Source: Psychroserpens damuponensis (GTDB taxonomy: Bacteria > Bacteroidota > Bacteroidia > Flavobacteriales > Flavobacteriaceae). Taken from it: a stretch of DNA of 64,000 nucleotides. The position numbers and the translations under genes are program-made. Every line of letters begins with the position of its first letter. The stretch's first letter is position 1. The stretch lies in assembly GCF_000826655.1 (NCBI RefSeq), contig NZ_JXJO01000011.1, positions 186,001 to 250,000 of the forward strand, written 5' to 3'. Below, one piece after another: positions 8,711 through 17,687 of this stretch. The notes beneath the pieces were generated by a model that saw only the letters and a program-made list of their open reading frames with translations, made no database searches and was not told where the DNA came from.

Positions 8711-9113
8711 TTTTAACTACGAAACAGATTTTAAATTGGAAGATGAAGCGTTAGTTTCTGAATGGATTTCCAATACAATCGCTAATGAAAATTGTAACGA
8801 AGGAGAGCTTAATTATATCTTTTGTGACGATGATTATTTACACAAATTAAATGTTCAATTTCTAGAACACGATACCTTAACCGATATTATTAGTTTTGAT
8901 TATTCCGTCGGAAAAGAGCTACATGGAGATATTTATATTTCTGTTGAACGGGTTGCTGATAATGCCAAAGATTTCAAGGTGGATGTTTCCGAAGAATTGA
9001 AACGCGTCATGATTCATGGCGTACTTCATTATTGTGGCTATAAAGATAAAACAGATGACGAAGCAAAGCTTATGAGAGACAAGGAGAATTACTACTTAAA
9101 AGCTCTGACTTAA
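8703..9113 (+). CDS. ybeY: endoribonuclease YbeY (rRNA maturation factor)
   Basis: 136 residues. YbeY is a metal-dependent single-strand endoribonuclease in 16S rRNA maturation and ribosome quality control. The family motif HGxLHxxGYxH appears here as HGVLHYCGYKD, so the first two zinc-ligand histidines are present and the third is not histidine. I recall the same Lys-Asp variant in other Bacteroidota YbeY proteins, so it is probably a lineage feature and not damage. The upstream TDIISFDY segment also matches the family. The start overlaps the DUF4175 stop. Confidence 0.93.
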   Translation: MISFNYETDFKLEDEALVSEWISNTIANENCNEGELNYIFCDDDYLHKLNVQFLEHDTLTDIISFDYSVGKELHGDIYISVERVADNAKDFKVDVSEELKRVMIHGVLHYCGYKDKTDDEAKLMRDKENYYLKALT

Positions 9114-9131
9114 TATATTAGGATTTCAGTG

Positions 9132-9139
9132 TATATTTG
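9132..9139 (+). promoter_or_regulatory. -7 box TATATTTG before mnmG
   Basis: An exact TAnnTTTG match 18 bases after the ybeY stop. Transcription from about 9143 would give mnmG a leader of about 133 bases that includes the parS-like palindrome at 9248-9263. Confidence 0.55.
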
Positions 9140-9247
9140 CAAAAATTATTGTGAGTATATGATTATTTGGAAATCGTATATATTGTAAGCTTAACAATAC
9201 ATTTAAAATTAATTATAAATAGATGTCTTTTTTTGAAGGCACTTAGA

Positions 9248-9263
9248 TGTTCCACGTGGAACA
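9248..9263. other. parS: parS-like palindrome upstream of mnmG
   Basis: The 16-base perfect palindrome TGTTCCACGTGGAACA matches the known ParB-binding parS consensus (TGTTTCACGTGAAACA and its TGTTCC...GGAACA variant). It lies 12 bases before the mnmG ATG. A second copy follows the gene at 11180. ParB spreading from such sites organises the chromosome origin region. Confidence 0.8.
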
Positions 9264-9275
9264 ATACATAGAATT

Positions 9276-11147
9276 ATGTTTAACGAAGTTTATGATGTCA
9301 TAGTTGTTGGAGCAGGTCACGCAGGAAGTGAAGCTGCTGCTTCTGCTGCAAATATGGGAAGCAAAACCTTGCTTATTACCATGAATTTACAAAACATTGC
9401 TCAAATGTCTTGTAATCCTGCAATGGGAGGAATTGCTAAAGGACAAATTGTAAGAGAGATTGATGCGCTTGGAGGTTATAGCGGAATTGTGAGTGATACG
9501 TCTGCTATTCAATTTAAGATGTTGAACAAATCAAAAGGACCTGCTATGTGGAGTCCTAGAGTTCAAAGTGACCGTATGCGTTTTGCTGAAGATTGGAGGT
9601 TGTTATTAGAACAAACAAAAAATTTAGATTTCTATCAAGAAATGGTGTCTGGGTTATTGATTGAAAATCATAAAGTGGTTGGTGTAAAAACTTCACTTGG
9701 TTTGGAAATTAAAGCTAAAACTGTTGTTCTAACAAATGGAACGTTTCTTAATGGTTTAATTCATATTGGAGACAAAAATTTTGGAGGCGGTAGAGCAGGA
9801 GAAAGAGCAGCAACAGGAATTACAGGACAGCTTGTCGATTTAGGTTTTGAATCTGGAAGAATGAAAACGGGAACACCTCCAAGAGTGGATGGTCGTTCTT
9901 TAGATTATTCTAAAATGATAGAGCAACCTGGAGATACGCAGCCTGAAAAATTCTCGTATTTAGAATCTATAAAACCGTTAACAGAACAACGCTCATGTCA
10001 TATGACATATACGAGTCCTGAGGTTCATAATTTGCTTCGCGAAGGCTTTGATCGTTCTCCAATGTTTAATGGTAGAATTCAAAGTACAGGACCTCGATAT
10101 TGTCCCTCAATAGAAGATAAAATTAATAGGTTTGCTGATAAAGATAGACACCAATTATTTGTTGAGCCAGAAGGTTGGAATACGGTTGAAGTTTATGTAA
10201 ATGGGTTCTCAACATCCTTACCAGAGGATGTTCAATTTAAAGCATTACGATCGGTAGTTGGATTTGAAAATGTGAAGTTTTTTAGGCCAGGTTATGCTAT
10301 AGAATATGATTATTTTCCACCCACTCAATTAAAGCATACTTTAGAAACTAAATTAGTTGAAGGGTTGTTTTTTGCAGGACAAATTAATGGGACTACTGGT
10401 TACGAAGAAGCAGCATCTCAAGGTTTGATGGCGGGAATTAATGCGGCTTTAAAAGTTCAAGAGAAAGAAGAATTTATACTAAAACGTAATGAAGCTTATA
10501 TTGGTGTTTTGGTAGATGATTTAATTACTAAAGGTACTGAAGAGCCTTACCGAATGTTTACATCTCGAGCAGAATATAGAACCTTGTTGCGACAGGATAA
10601 TGCCGATTTTAGGTTAACACCAAAAGGTTATGATTTAGGGTTAGCTAGTGAAACGCGTTTACGTAGAATGGAAAAGAAGCAAAGAGAATCTGATAATTTT
10701 GTGAAGTTTTTTAAAGATACTAGTGTTACTCCTGAAGATGCAAATCCAGTTTTAGAATCTAAAAATTCGGCCTTAGTGAAGCAGTCAGATAAAATGTTTA
10801 AACTGTATTCTCGACCAAATATTACTTCGGAAGATATGCGACGCTTTGATGCTGTAGAGCAATACATAAAAGATCATGATTTAGATAGAGAAGTGATTGA
10901 ACAGGCAGAAGTACAGATTAAATATTCTGGGTATATAAAGAAAGAAAAAAATAATGCTGATAAGTTGAGTAGGCTAGAGGATGTGAAAATTCCTGCTAAT
11001 TTTGAGTATACAAAATTGAAGTCTATGAGTACTGAAGCTATTCAAAAACTAACAAAAATTCAGCCAGTAACTATTTCTCAGGCGTCGAGAATTTCGGGAG
11101 TTTCTCCTGCAGATATTTCTGTTTTGTTGGTTTATATGGGACGATAG
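9276..11147 (+). CDS. mnmG: tRNA uridine-5-carboxymethylaminomethyl(34) synthesis enzyme MnmG
   Basis: 623 residues, full length. MnmG (GidA) works with MnmE, using FAD and methylene-tetrahydrofolate, to install the cmnm5 modification on the wobble uridine of several tRNAs. The FAD-binding dinucleotide fold is at the N-terminus (VIVVGAGHAGSEAA, about 8-21). The family signatures SCNPAMGGIAKG, REIDALGG and TGTPPRVDGR follow, and GYEEAASQGL lies near residue 370. The helical C-terminal MnmE/tRNA-binding domain is intact and ends in SVLLVYMGR. It stands alone between two parS-like sites, and its leader carries one of them. Confidence 0.98.
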   Translation: MFNEVYDVIVVGAGHAGSEAAASAANMGSKTLLITMNLQNIAQMSCNPAMGGIAKGQIVREIDALGGYSGIVSDTSAIQFKMLNKSKGPAMWSPRVQSDRMRFAEDWRLLLEQTKNLDFYQEMVSGLLIENHKVVGVKTSLGLEIKAKTVVLTNGTFLNGLIHIGDKNFGGGRAGERAATGITGQLVDLGFESGRMKTGTPPRVDGRSLDYSKMIEQPGDTQPEKFSYLESIKPLTEQRSCHMTYTSPEVHNLLREGFDRSPMFNGRIQSTGPRYCPSIEDKINRFADKDRHQLFVEPEGWNTVEVYVNGFSTSLPEDVQFKALRSVVGFENVKFFRPGYAIEYDYFPPTQLKHTLETKLVEGLFFAGQINGTTGYEEAASQGLMAGINAALKVQEKEEFILKRNEAYIGVLVDDLITKGTEEPYRMFTSRAEYRTLLRQDNADFRLTPKGYDLGLASETRLRRMEKKQRESDNFVKFFKDTSVTPEDANPVLESKNSALVKQSDKMFKLYSRPNITSEDMRRFDAVEQYIKDHDLDREVIEQAEVQIKYSGYIKKEKNNADKLSRLEDVKIPANFEYTKLKSMSTEAIQKLTKIQPVTISQASRISGVSPADISVLLVYMGR

Positions 11148-11179
11148 TTTTTTTAATATATATATATAAACAAGGTAAA

Positions 11180-11195
11180 TGTTTCACGTGGAACA
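11180..11195. other. parS: second parS-like site downstream of mnmG
   Basis: TGTTTCACGTGGAACA is a hybrid of the two known parS half-site forms, with one mismatch to perfect symmetry. It sits between the mnmG stop and the methyltransferase gene, about 1.9 kb from the first copy. Confidence 0.75.
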
Positions 11196-11264
11196 TTATT
11201 TAAATACAACTCTTATTGTACTTCATAACATTCCGAATGTATTTGGAGTTGAAGCATTTATTTT

Positions 11265-12140
11265 ATGAATAAAAAACCATCCTATTTAAAAGTCAAAGAT
11301 CACTCTGTTTCTGGTGAAGAATTTGAGTTGGTTTATAATAAAGAATTTGATTTTTTAGAAACCTATCCACAACCTTCTGAAGATAAATTAGGGGCTTATT
11401 ATGAGAGTGACGATTATATTTCTCATACAGATGCCAAACGAAATCTGTTTGAAAAAGCATATCATTTTATAAAAGGAATTGCACTAAAGAGAAAATTAAA
11501 ACTTATTAATTCTTTTTCAGACCTAGCATTGAGTGCTAATATTTCCGAAGATAAAAAACTACTTGATGTTGGATGTGGTACAGGAGATTTTTTAAAAGTT
11601 GCCAAAGACAATCATTGGGACGTTTCGGGAATAGAGCCAAATGAAAACGCAAGAATAATTGCAAATACTAAAACGGATGATTCGGTTTTTAATATAGATC
11701 ATTTATTGAGATTTAAACCTCAAAGTTTTGATGTTATTACACTTTGGCATGTTCTTGAACATTTACCAAAATTAGAATCACATATCGAAATTTTTGAATC
11801 ACTTTTAAAACCCAATGGGAGATTAGTGATTGCAGTTCCAAATTATAAAAGTTACGATGCTCATTATTACAAAAATTTTTGGGCAGCTTTTGATGTACCG
11901 AGACATTTATGGCATTTTTCTCAAACTTCAATTTCGAGGTTAGTGGCAACAAAACAGATGTTGGTTGAAAAAACAAAACCTATGACGTTTGATGCCTATT
12001 ATGTATCGTTACTTTCAGAAAAATATAAAAGAGGACAAATGAATTTGTTTAAAGCATTTTGGATAGGTTGGCGTTCTAATAGGAAGGCAAAACGCAGTAA
12101 CGAGTATTCTTCTATGATTTATATCATTAAAAAGAGCTAA
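11265..12140 (+). CDS. class I SAM-dependent methyltransferase
   Basis: 291 residues. The AdoMet-binding motif I is LLDVGCGTGDF (99-109), followed by the acidic residue of motif II in the GIEPNE segment and by DVITLWHVLEHL in the motif III region, as in UbiE/Methyltransf_12-type enzymes. The N-terminal 60 residues are typical of bacteroidotal methyltransferases annotated near cell-surface genes. The substrate cannot be read. The C-terminal part contains paired Arg/Lys residues and no membrane segment. No clear -7 box lies immediately upstream; it may be read from the mnmG promoter. Confidence 0.85.
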   Translation: MNKKPSYLKVKDHSVSGEEFELVYNKEFDFLETYPQPSEDKLGAYYESDDYISHTDAKRNLFEKAYHFIKGIALKRKLKLINSFSDLALSANISEDKKLLDVGCGTGDFLKVAKDNHWDVSGIEPNENARIIANTKTDDSVFNIDHLLRFKPQSFDVITLWHVLEHLPKLESHIEIFESLLKPNGRLVIAVPNYKSYDAHYYKNFWAAFDVPRHLWHFSQTSISRLVATKQMLVEKTKPMTFDAYYVSLLSEKYKRGQMNLFKAFWIGWRSNRKAKRSNEYSSMIYIIKKS

Positions 12141-12324
12141 AATGCATTTTAAAGCGTTTTAAGCTATTTTCTCTTGCAAAGTTGAGTAAGTATATTGGTT
12201 TAAAAAGTTTCTAAAAGGAAATGCGGTTTAAATTAATCAATTTTAATAGGTTTTAAAAATCTAATTAACCATAACTATTAATAATTTAAATAGTGCGTTT
12301 TTAACATAAATTCAACCACTTTAT

Positions 12325-12332
12325 TACATTTG
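12325..12332 (+). promoter_or_regulatory. -7 box TACATTTG before the OmpH-like gene
   Basis: An exact TAnnTTTG match. Predicted start of transcription is near 12336, giving a 20-base leader to the ATG at 12356. The upstream 180 bases are AT-rich and hold nothing else recognisable. Confidence 0.6.
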
Positions 12333-12355
12333 CAGAAATAACTAAAAATAATAAA

Positions 12356-12877
12356 ATGAAAAAAATATTAGGAGCACTTACAATTGTACTTGTTTTAGCA
12401 TCTTGCCAAGAACAGAAAAAAATGGCATTCGTTAATAGATCTGAAGTGATAAATGACTATCAGGAAAAAATGGACGTTGAAGCTAAATTTAAAGCCAGAG
12501 AGGATCGTTTTAATAAAAGATCTGATAGTATTGGAAAAGCGTTTCAATTAGAATATCAGCAGTTTCAAATTGCTTCAGCAAAAATGTCTCAAGCAAAACA
12601 ACAACAAGAAGGACAAGCATTTAATCAAAAAAGCCAAATATTGCAACAACAGTTACAATATGAGCAACAACAATTACAACAAGCTTATGCTACAGAAATG
12701 GATTCTGTTATGATAACCATGAAAAGTTTTGTTGAAGATTATGGTAAGAAAAATGGTTACAGTTTCATTTTTGGAACAAGTGATGTAACATCTACTGTAA
12801 TGTATGGAGAAGATGTAAATAATATTTCTGATGTTATTTTAAAAGGGCTTAACGATGCTTACAAGAAAGAAGAATAA
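12356..12877 (+). CDS. OmpH/Skp-family periplasmic lipoprotein
   Basis: 173 residues. The N-terminal lipoprotein signal has lipobox LASC (cysteine at residue 17). The rest is a long Gln/Lys/Glu-rich coiled coil (about 30-140) followed by a short globular end (NGYSFIFGTSDVTSTVMYG). This matches the OmpH/Skp family of jellyfish-shaped periplasmic chaperones that hold unfolded outer-membrane proteins. Skp itself is not a lipoprotein; lipidated members are a known bacteroidotal variation. It has its own promoter and its own terminator, so it is a single-gene unit. Confidence 0.82.
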   Translation: MKKILGALTIVLVLASCQEQKKMAFVNRSEVINDYQEKMDVEAKFKAREDRFNKRSDSIGKAFQLEYQQFQIASAKMSQAKQQQEGQAFNQKSQILQQQLQYEQQQLQQAYATEMDSVMITMKSFVEDYGKKNGYSFIFGTSDVTSTVMYGEDVNNISDVILKGLNDAYKKEE

Positions 12878-12901
12878 CTAGTATTTATATAGGATATTAA
12901 A

Positions 12902-12931
12902 AAAGCTGACTTTAAATAGTCGGCTTTTTTT
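12902..12931 (+). terminator. rho-independent terminator after the OmpH-like gene
   Basis: AGCTGAC pairs with GTCGGCT (one G-U pair) around an 8-base loop. An A-run precedes it and a run of seven T follows. It lies 24 bases after the stop. Confidence 0.85.
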
Positions 12932-13063
12932 ATGACATGTTTTAAGTCATTACAGATTTTAATCGAGTAATTCGTTAATTGTAACAATCTTAACAAACAC
13001 TTTTCGTTGTATTTAAGTAACAAAACTAACTTAGGTGCGTCTATAATAAAACATCAATATCTA

Positions 13064-13087
13064 AATCAATCAATCAATCAATCAATT
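13064..13087 (+). repeat. AATC tetranucleotide repeat in the leader of the TonB receptor
   Basis: Five perfect AATC units followed by AAT end 8 bases before the ATG at 13095. Copy-number changes by slippage would alter leader spacing in steps of four bases. Confidence 0.85.
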
Positions 13088-13094
13088 CATCAAA

Positions 13095-15470
13095 ATGAAA
13101 TACATTTTATTAGCTTTCTGTCTTTTATGTAGTTCTCTACTCATTGCTCAAGAAAAGTATAGTTTAAGAGGTACCATAAAAGACGTTAATAATGGAGAAA
13201 CGCTTTTAGGAGCTACCGTTTTTTTAAAGGGAACTTCAAATGGTGCTGTCACAAACGAATATGGTTTCTTTTCACTAACAGCCGCTAAAGGGAACTATAC
13301 CATTATCATATCTTATATTGGATTTGAGAGTATTACCCAAGACATACAATTAGATAGCGATCAAACTTTGAATTTTGAGCTTAAAGAATCTGCGACTAGT
13401 TTAAACGAAGTCGTCATAGTTGCAGAAGAATCGGAACAAGTAAGTATCAAAAAACCACAAATGAGTGTGTCTAAACTAAATGCAGGCACTATAAAACAAA
13501 TGCCAGCCGTTTTAGGAGAAGTTGATGTTATAAAATCCTTACAAATGCTTCCAGGAGTGACTAATAACGGTGAAGGGTCTTCTGGATTTAACGTTAGAGG
13601 AGGCGCTGTAGATCAAAATTTAGTATTACTGGATGAAGCTATTATCTATAATACCTCTCACTTCTTCGGTTTTTTCTCAGTGTTTAATGCAGATGCTATT
13701 AAAGATATTAAGCTCTATAAAGGAGATATACCTGCTAAATTTGGAGGTCGAGTATCTTCTGTTTTAGATGTAAGACAAAAGGATGGAAACAATAAAAATT
13801 TCAACATAAATGGAGGTATAGGTTTGATTTCAAGTAGGTTAGCTGTAGAAGGGCCAATTGTTAAAGATAAAGGATCTTTTTTAATCGCAGGACGAACCTC
13901 TTATGCTCACCTTTTTATGAAAGCCAGTGAAGACTTAAAAGATGATAAAATATCTTTTTATGATTTAAACTTAAAAGCGAACTACGAAATCAACAAAAAC
14001 AATAAAGTGTATTTATCTGGTTATTTTGGTAGAGATGTATTTAATCTTTCAAAAATTATTGAGAACACCTACGGAAATGCAACCGCAAACCTAAGATGGA
14101 ACCATATTTTTAATGATAAACTCTTTTCAAATTTATCCCTAATTTATAGCAAATATGACTATCAAATTATACTCGATTTTATTGAGTTAGATTGGATTGC
14201 AGACATAAAAAACTATAATTTAAAGTACGATTTTAAATACTATTTAAGCGATAAAGTAAAACTAGAATTTGGTGCCAGTGGTATTTCTTATAAATTAAAC
14301 CCAGGAGAAGTGAGGCCAACTTCTCAATCGTCACCAATTAACTATTTAAAACTAGATCAAAAACGCGCTTTTGAAGGTGGTTTATACGTAAGTGCAGAGC
14401 ATCAAATAACGAATAAATTAACAGCACAATACGGTTTACGATATAGTACTTTTTCTAGATTAGGAGGTCAAAGCATCTCAAATTATTTAAATGATCAACC
14501 TGTTGTTTATAATAGTCAATTAGATATTTATGAGCGAGGAGAAGAAATATCTCAAACAGCATACAGTAAAAGTGAAAGTATTCAAAACTTTGATAATTTT
14601 GAACCGCGTTTAGGCTTATCTTATCAACTAAATGAAGCGTCTTCGGTTAAAGCTAGTGTTACAAAATCTACTCAATATTTACACTTATTATCTAACACAT
14701 CATCTGTTACACCTTTAGATGTTTGGACACCAAGTGGCAAGTACATTAAGCCACAACGCTCCACACAATATGCTATTGGTTACTACAAAAACTTTAAAGA
14801 CAAAGCTTATGCGCTAGAAGTTGAAACCTATTATAAAACCATAGATAATAGAATTGATTACATAGATGGATCTGATTTAATTGGAAACAACACCATAGAA
14901 ACCGAAATTTTAAATGGTGAAGCAAGAGCCTACGGTTTAGAGGTTTTACTTCGGAAAAATAAAGGTAAATTCACAGGTTGGCTAGCCTATACCTTATCAA
15001 AATCTGAACAACGTACCTTAGGAGGTCAAGCAGGTGGACCAGGAATTAATGATGGAAATTGGTACAACACTCCTTATGATAGAACTCATGATATTTCGCT
15101 CACCGGAATGTATAAACTCAACAATAAATGGAGTTTTAGCTCTAATATCGTGTTTCAAACAGGTCGTCCTGTAACATATCCAAATGGGCAATATAACTAC
15201 GAAGGATTTTCAGTAGCTACATTTTCTAACCGAAATGAAGATCGCCTGCCTGCTTACCATAGATTAGATATTTCAGCAACATACACACCAAATAATAAAC
15301 CAGATAAACGATGGAAAGGCGAGTGGGTTTTCGGAATTTATAACCTCTATAATAGAAAAAATGCAGCATCCATAACCTTTACACAAAACGATCAAACCGG
15401 TTTAAATGAAGCCACAAGACTATCTATTTTTGGTTTAATTCCTTCAGTATCTTATAATTTTAAATTTTAA
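13095..15470 (+). CDS. TonB-dependent outer-membrane receptor
   Basis: 791 residues. It has a signal peptide (about 1-18), a carboxypeptidase-regulatory-like beta-sandwich domain (about 22-105), a plug domain (about 125-230, with FNVRGGAVDQNLVLLDEAI) and a barrel ending in the aromatic strand SVSYNFKF. These receptors import substrates across the outer membrane with TonB/ExbBD energy. It is coupled to a DUF4249 lipoprotein four bases downstream. This is the non-SusCD pairing seen often in flavobacteria, so a carbohydrate substrate is not implied. No sigma/anti-sigma regulator pair is adjacent. A tetranucleotide repeat sits just before its start. Confidence 0.95.
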   Translation: MKYILLAFCLLCSSLLIAQEKYSLRGTIKDVNNGETLLGATVFLKGTSNGAVTNEYGFFSLTAAKGNYTIIISYIGFESITQDIQLDSDQTLNFELKESATSLNEVVIVAEESEQVSIKKPQMSVSKLNAGTIKQMPAVLGEVDVIKSLQMLPGVTNNGEGSSGFNVRGGAVDQNLVLLDEAIIYNTSHFFGFFSVFNADAIKDIKLYKGDIPAKFGGRVSSVLDVRQKDGNNKNFNINGGIGLISSRLAVEGPIVKDKGSFLIAGRTSYAHLFMKASEDLKDDKISFYDLNLKANYEINKNNKVYLSGYFGRDVFNLSKIIENTYGNATANLRWNHIFNDKLFSNLSLIYSKYDYQIILDFIELDWIADIKNYNLKYDFKYYLSDKVKLEFGASGISYKLNPGEVRPTSQSSPINYLKLDQKRAFEGGLYVSAEHQITNKLTAQYGLRYSTFSRLGGQSISNYLNDQPVVYNSQLDIYERGEEISQTAYSKSESIQNFDNFEPRLGLSYQLNEASSVKASVTKSTQYLHLLSNTSSVTPLDVWTPSGKYIKPQRSTQYAIGYYKNFKDKAYALEVETYYKTIDNRIDYIDGSDLIGNNTIETEILNGEARAYGLEVLLRKNKGKFTGWLAYTLSKSEQRTLGGQAGGPGINDGNWYNTPYDRTHDISLTGMYKLNNKWSFSSNIVFQTGRPVTYPNGQYNYEGFSVATFSNRNEDRLPAYHRLDISATYTPNNKPDKRWKGEWVFGIYNLYNRKNAASITFTQNDQTGLNEATRLSIFGLIPSVSYNFKF

Positions 15471-15474
15471 TAGC

Positions 15475-16320
15475 ATGAAAACACATATAAAACTCATCAT
15501 ATTATTAGTTGCATTAGCATTTACAGCTTGTGAAGATGTCATCGATGTAGATGTGCCTACAGGTCAAACAAGACTCGTTATTGAAGGTTCTTTAGATTGG
15601 GAAAAAGGAACAACAGGAAACAATCAAACCATAAAATTGAGTACATCAACACCATATTTTCAAACTGCTACTATTCCAATAGTTACAGGAGCTTCGGTAA
15701 AAGTGACTAATATAGATACCAACCAGGAGTTTATTTTCATCGATCAAAATGATGGTACATATACCATTTCTAATTTTGTGCCAATCATTGGCAACACCTA
15801 TAATTTAGAAGTTATTCATAATAACGAAACTTATACTGCGACAGAAACGTTAACTGCAGTTTCTGAGATAAACAGTGTCACACAATCTCTAGAAGGCGGT
15901 TTTGATGACGAGCTCCTAGAAGTTAATGTCTATTTTGATGATCCTGCAGATGAAGATAATTTTTATCTATTTAGCTTCTATGAACAAGGAGATTTATTCT
16001 CAACTATAGAAGATTTATCTGATGAGTTTGTCAACGGAAATGAAATTCATAACTTCTTTGAAAAAGACGACGACGATGATAATGATCAAGCACCATTTCA
16101 AGCTGGTGATATCGTAGATATTCAGTTATATGGAATTTCCGAAGGCTATTATAATTATGTAAGAATACTTATTGAGCAATATTATGGAGGAGGCGATCCC
16201 TTTTCCTCTACAGCTGCAGAGGTTAGAGGTAATTGCATAAATGAAACCAATAGTGATAATTATGCCTACGGATATTTTAGAGTAACAGAAGTTGTTAAAA
16301 CTTCATATACCTTTGAGTAA
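15475..16320 (+). CDS. DUF4249 lipoprotein, partner of the TonB receptor
   Basis: 281 residues. A lipoprotein signal with lipobox FTAC (Cys19) is followed by a beta-rich domain of the DUF4249 type. It ends in the family-like segment GNCINETNSDNYAYGYF, where the cysteine and Gly/Tyr pattern is typical. It starts 4 bases after the receptor stop, so the two are co-translated. By position it should be an outer-membrane, surface-facing cofactor of the receptor; the bound substrate is unknown. An Asp-rich run (DDDDDND near residue 198) could bind metal, which is only a suggestion. Confidence 0.88.
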   Translation: MKTHIKLIILLVALAFTACEDVIDVDVPTGQTRLVIEGSLDWEKGTTGNNQTIKLSTSTPYFQTATIPIVTGASVKVTNIDTNQEFIFIDQNDGTYTISNFVPIIGNTYNLEVIHNNETYTATETLTAVSEINSVTQSLEGGFDDELLEVNVYFDDPADEDNFYLFSFYEQGDLFSTIEDLSDEFVNGNEIHNFFEKDDDDDNDQAPFQAGDIVDIQLYGISEGYYNYVRILIEQYYGGGDPFSSTAAEVRGNCINETNSDNYAYGYFRVTEVVKTSYTFE

Positions 16321-16329
16321 TACAAACAA

Positions 16330-17481
16330 TTAATTTGCTTTTTTATGAAGTAATCTCGTCAATTTTATAGATAAATCGGTAAGTATAATCTTAGAATTCC
16401 CGTTGCGTTCAATGTGGTAAATTGCATTTTGTATCTCTTCGGAAATATCCATAATATTATTACCGTGAACAAAAGGAGCAAATTTTTCGAGTTTAAACGA
16501 CGACTTTGGTTCCATAAAAACTAAGCTATCGGCTTTATAATTTAAAAGTAATGCTTGACGGAAGAAATCCAAACAAAAATTCAAAAACTGCTTCTGTGTT
16601 TCACGACCAGTTTTGGCAATCGTTTCGCTCCAAGAAATCAAATCATGAATAGCACTCTTGTTTCCTTTGGCTTTAAAGGCAGACCGAATCCAGAATACAA
16701 ACCAATCTTCAAACTGAGTATCTTCACTATCGCTATATACTATATCGCAAGCTTTATTATAATTTCCGTTGGCTTGATGCGCAATTTTAATCGCATCAGG
16801 TTCAGGGATTTGATAATTTTTAATTAAAGCTTCTTTAATCACATCTTCTGCCAATGGCGGAAAATGTAATACCTGACAACGCGATCTAATCGTGTTTATA
16901 ATTTGCTCTTCATCTTCAGCAATAAGAATAAAAACCGTTTTATTTGGCGGCTCTTCAATAAGTTTCAACAATTTGTTTGCAGCAGCAGTATTCATTTTTT
17001 CTGCCATCCATATGAGCATGACTTTATAACCACCTTCATACGATTTTAGAGATAGTGCTTTTACAATATCTAGCGCTTCATCAACACCAATTTGACCTTG
17101 TTTGTTGTCAATACCTAAAATTCTGTACCAATCAAATAAGTTTCCATAAGGTTGTTTGTCAATAAGCTCTCGCCATTCTTCCATAAAATGTTTAGACACA
17201 GGATGTTTTTTCACCTTATCTGTTGTGGCTACCGGAAACACAAAATGTAAATCGGGATGAGAGATGTTTTTAAACTTTAAATTACAACTGTCAATACCAT
17301 TAGAATTCTCACCTTGTGTGTTTTTACACAACAAATATTGCGCATAAGCAATGGCCATTGGTAGAGTGCCAGAACCTTCTGGACCCACAAACAATTGCGC
17401 ATGTGGTATGCGACCAAAATCGGCACTTTTGGTAAGGTGACTTTTAATGTGTTCTTGTCCTAAAATTTCAGAAAATAGCAT
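16330..17481 (-). CDS. holB: DNA polymerase III subunit delta prime
   Basis: 383 residues. This AAA+ clamp-loader subunit helps load the beta clamp during replication. The N-terminus ILGQEHIKSHL and the degenerate Walker A (GPEGSGT, about 33-39) are those of delta prime. The sensor region NKLLKLIEEPP and the SRCQ arginine-finger motif (IRSRCQVLHF) are clear. It converges on the DUF4249 gene with only 9 bases between stops and no visible terminator. The start codon lies 5 bases after a perfect -7 box, so the mRNA is probably leaderless. Confidence 0.94.
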   Translation of the reverse strand: MLFSEILGQEHIKSHLTKSADFGRIPHAQLFVGPEGSGTLPMAIAYAQYLLCKNTQGENSNGIDSCNLKFKNISHPDLHFVFPVATTDKVKKHPVSKHFMEEWRELIDKQPYGNLFDWYRILGIDNKQGQIGVDEALDIVKALSLKSYEGGYKVMLIWMAEKMNTAAANKLLKLIEEPPNKTVFILIAEDEEQIINTIRSRCQVLHFPPLAEDVIKEALIKNYQIPEPDAIKIAHQANGNYNKACDIVYSDSEDTQFEDWFVFWIRSAFKAKGNKSAIHDLISWSETIAKTGRETQKQFLNFCLDFFRQALLLNYKADSLVFMEPKSSFKLEKFAPFVHGNNIMDISEEIQNAIYHIERNGNSKIILTDLSIKLTRLLHKKAN

Positions 17482-17485
17482 AGAG

Positions 17486-17493
17486 CAAATATA
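17486..17493 (-). promoter_or_regulatory. -7 box TATATTTG abutting holB
   Basis: On the minus strand TATATTTG is followed by CTCT and then the holB ATG. With transcription starting about four bases after the box, the message would have no leader or one base. Confidence 0.6.
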
Positions 17494-17575
17494 CTTTTTT
17501 ATTTAAATCTTTAAATAACTAATAGCTGCAAACGTTTTCGTTATAAAACAGCTTTTATCAGTAGGTTTTATTGGT

Positions 17576-17583
17576 TACATTTG
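17576..17583 (+). promoter_or_regulatory. -7 box TACATTTG before pgk
   Basis: An exact TAnnTTTG match in the holB-pgk divergent spacer. It would give pgk a leader of about 101 bases (start near 17587). The rest of the 206-base spacer is AT-rich and shows no other signal. Confidence 0.55.
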
Positions 17584-17687
17584 TTGAAATTATATTGATT
17601 TTTTGTTTTAAACCGAAAAGCATTGCTTTGCAGATAAAAGAAAAAGTTAAGACGATTTCGTATAACAATTTTCTAAAAACTCTATAG

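Noticed and set aside
13064-13087. Possibility that the AATC run is a CRISPR repeat or regulatory iteron
   Set aside because: The units are contiguous with no spacers and the run is only 23-24 bases, so it is a simple sequence repeat.
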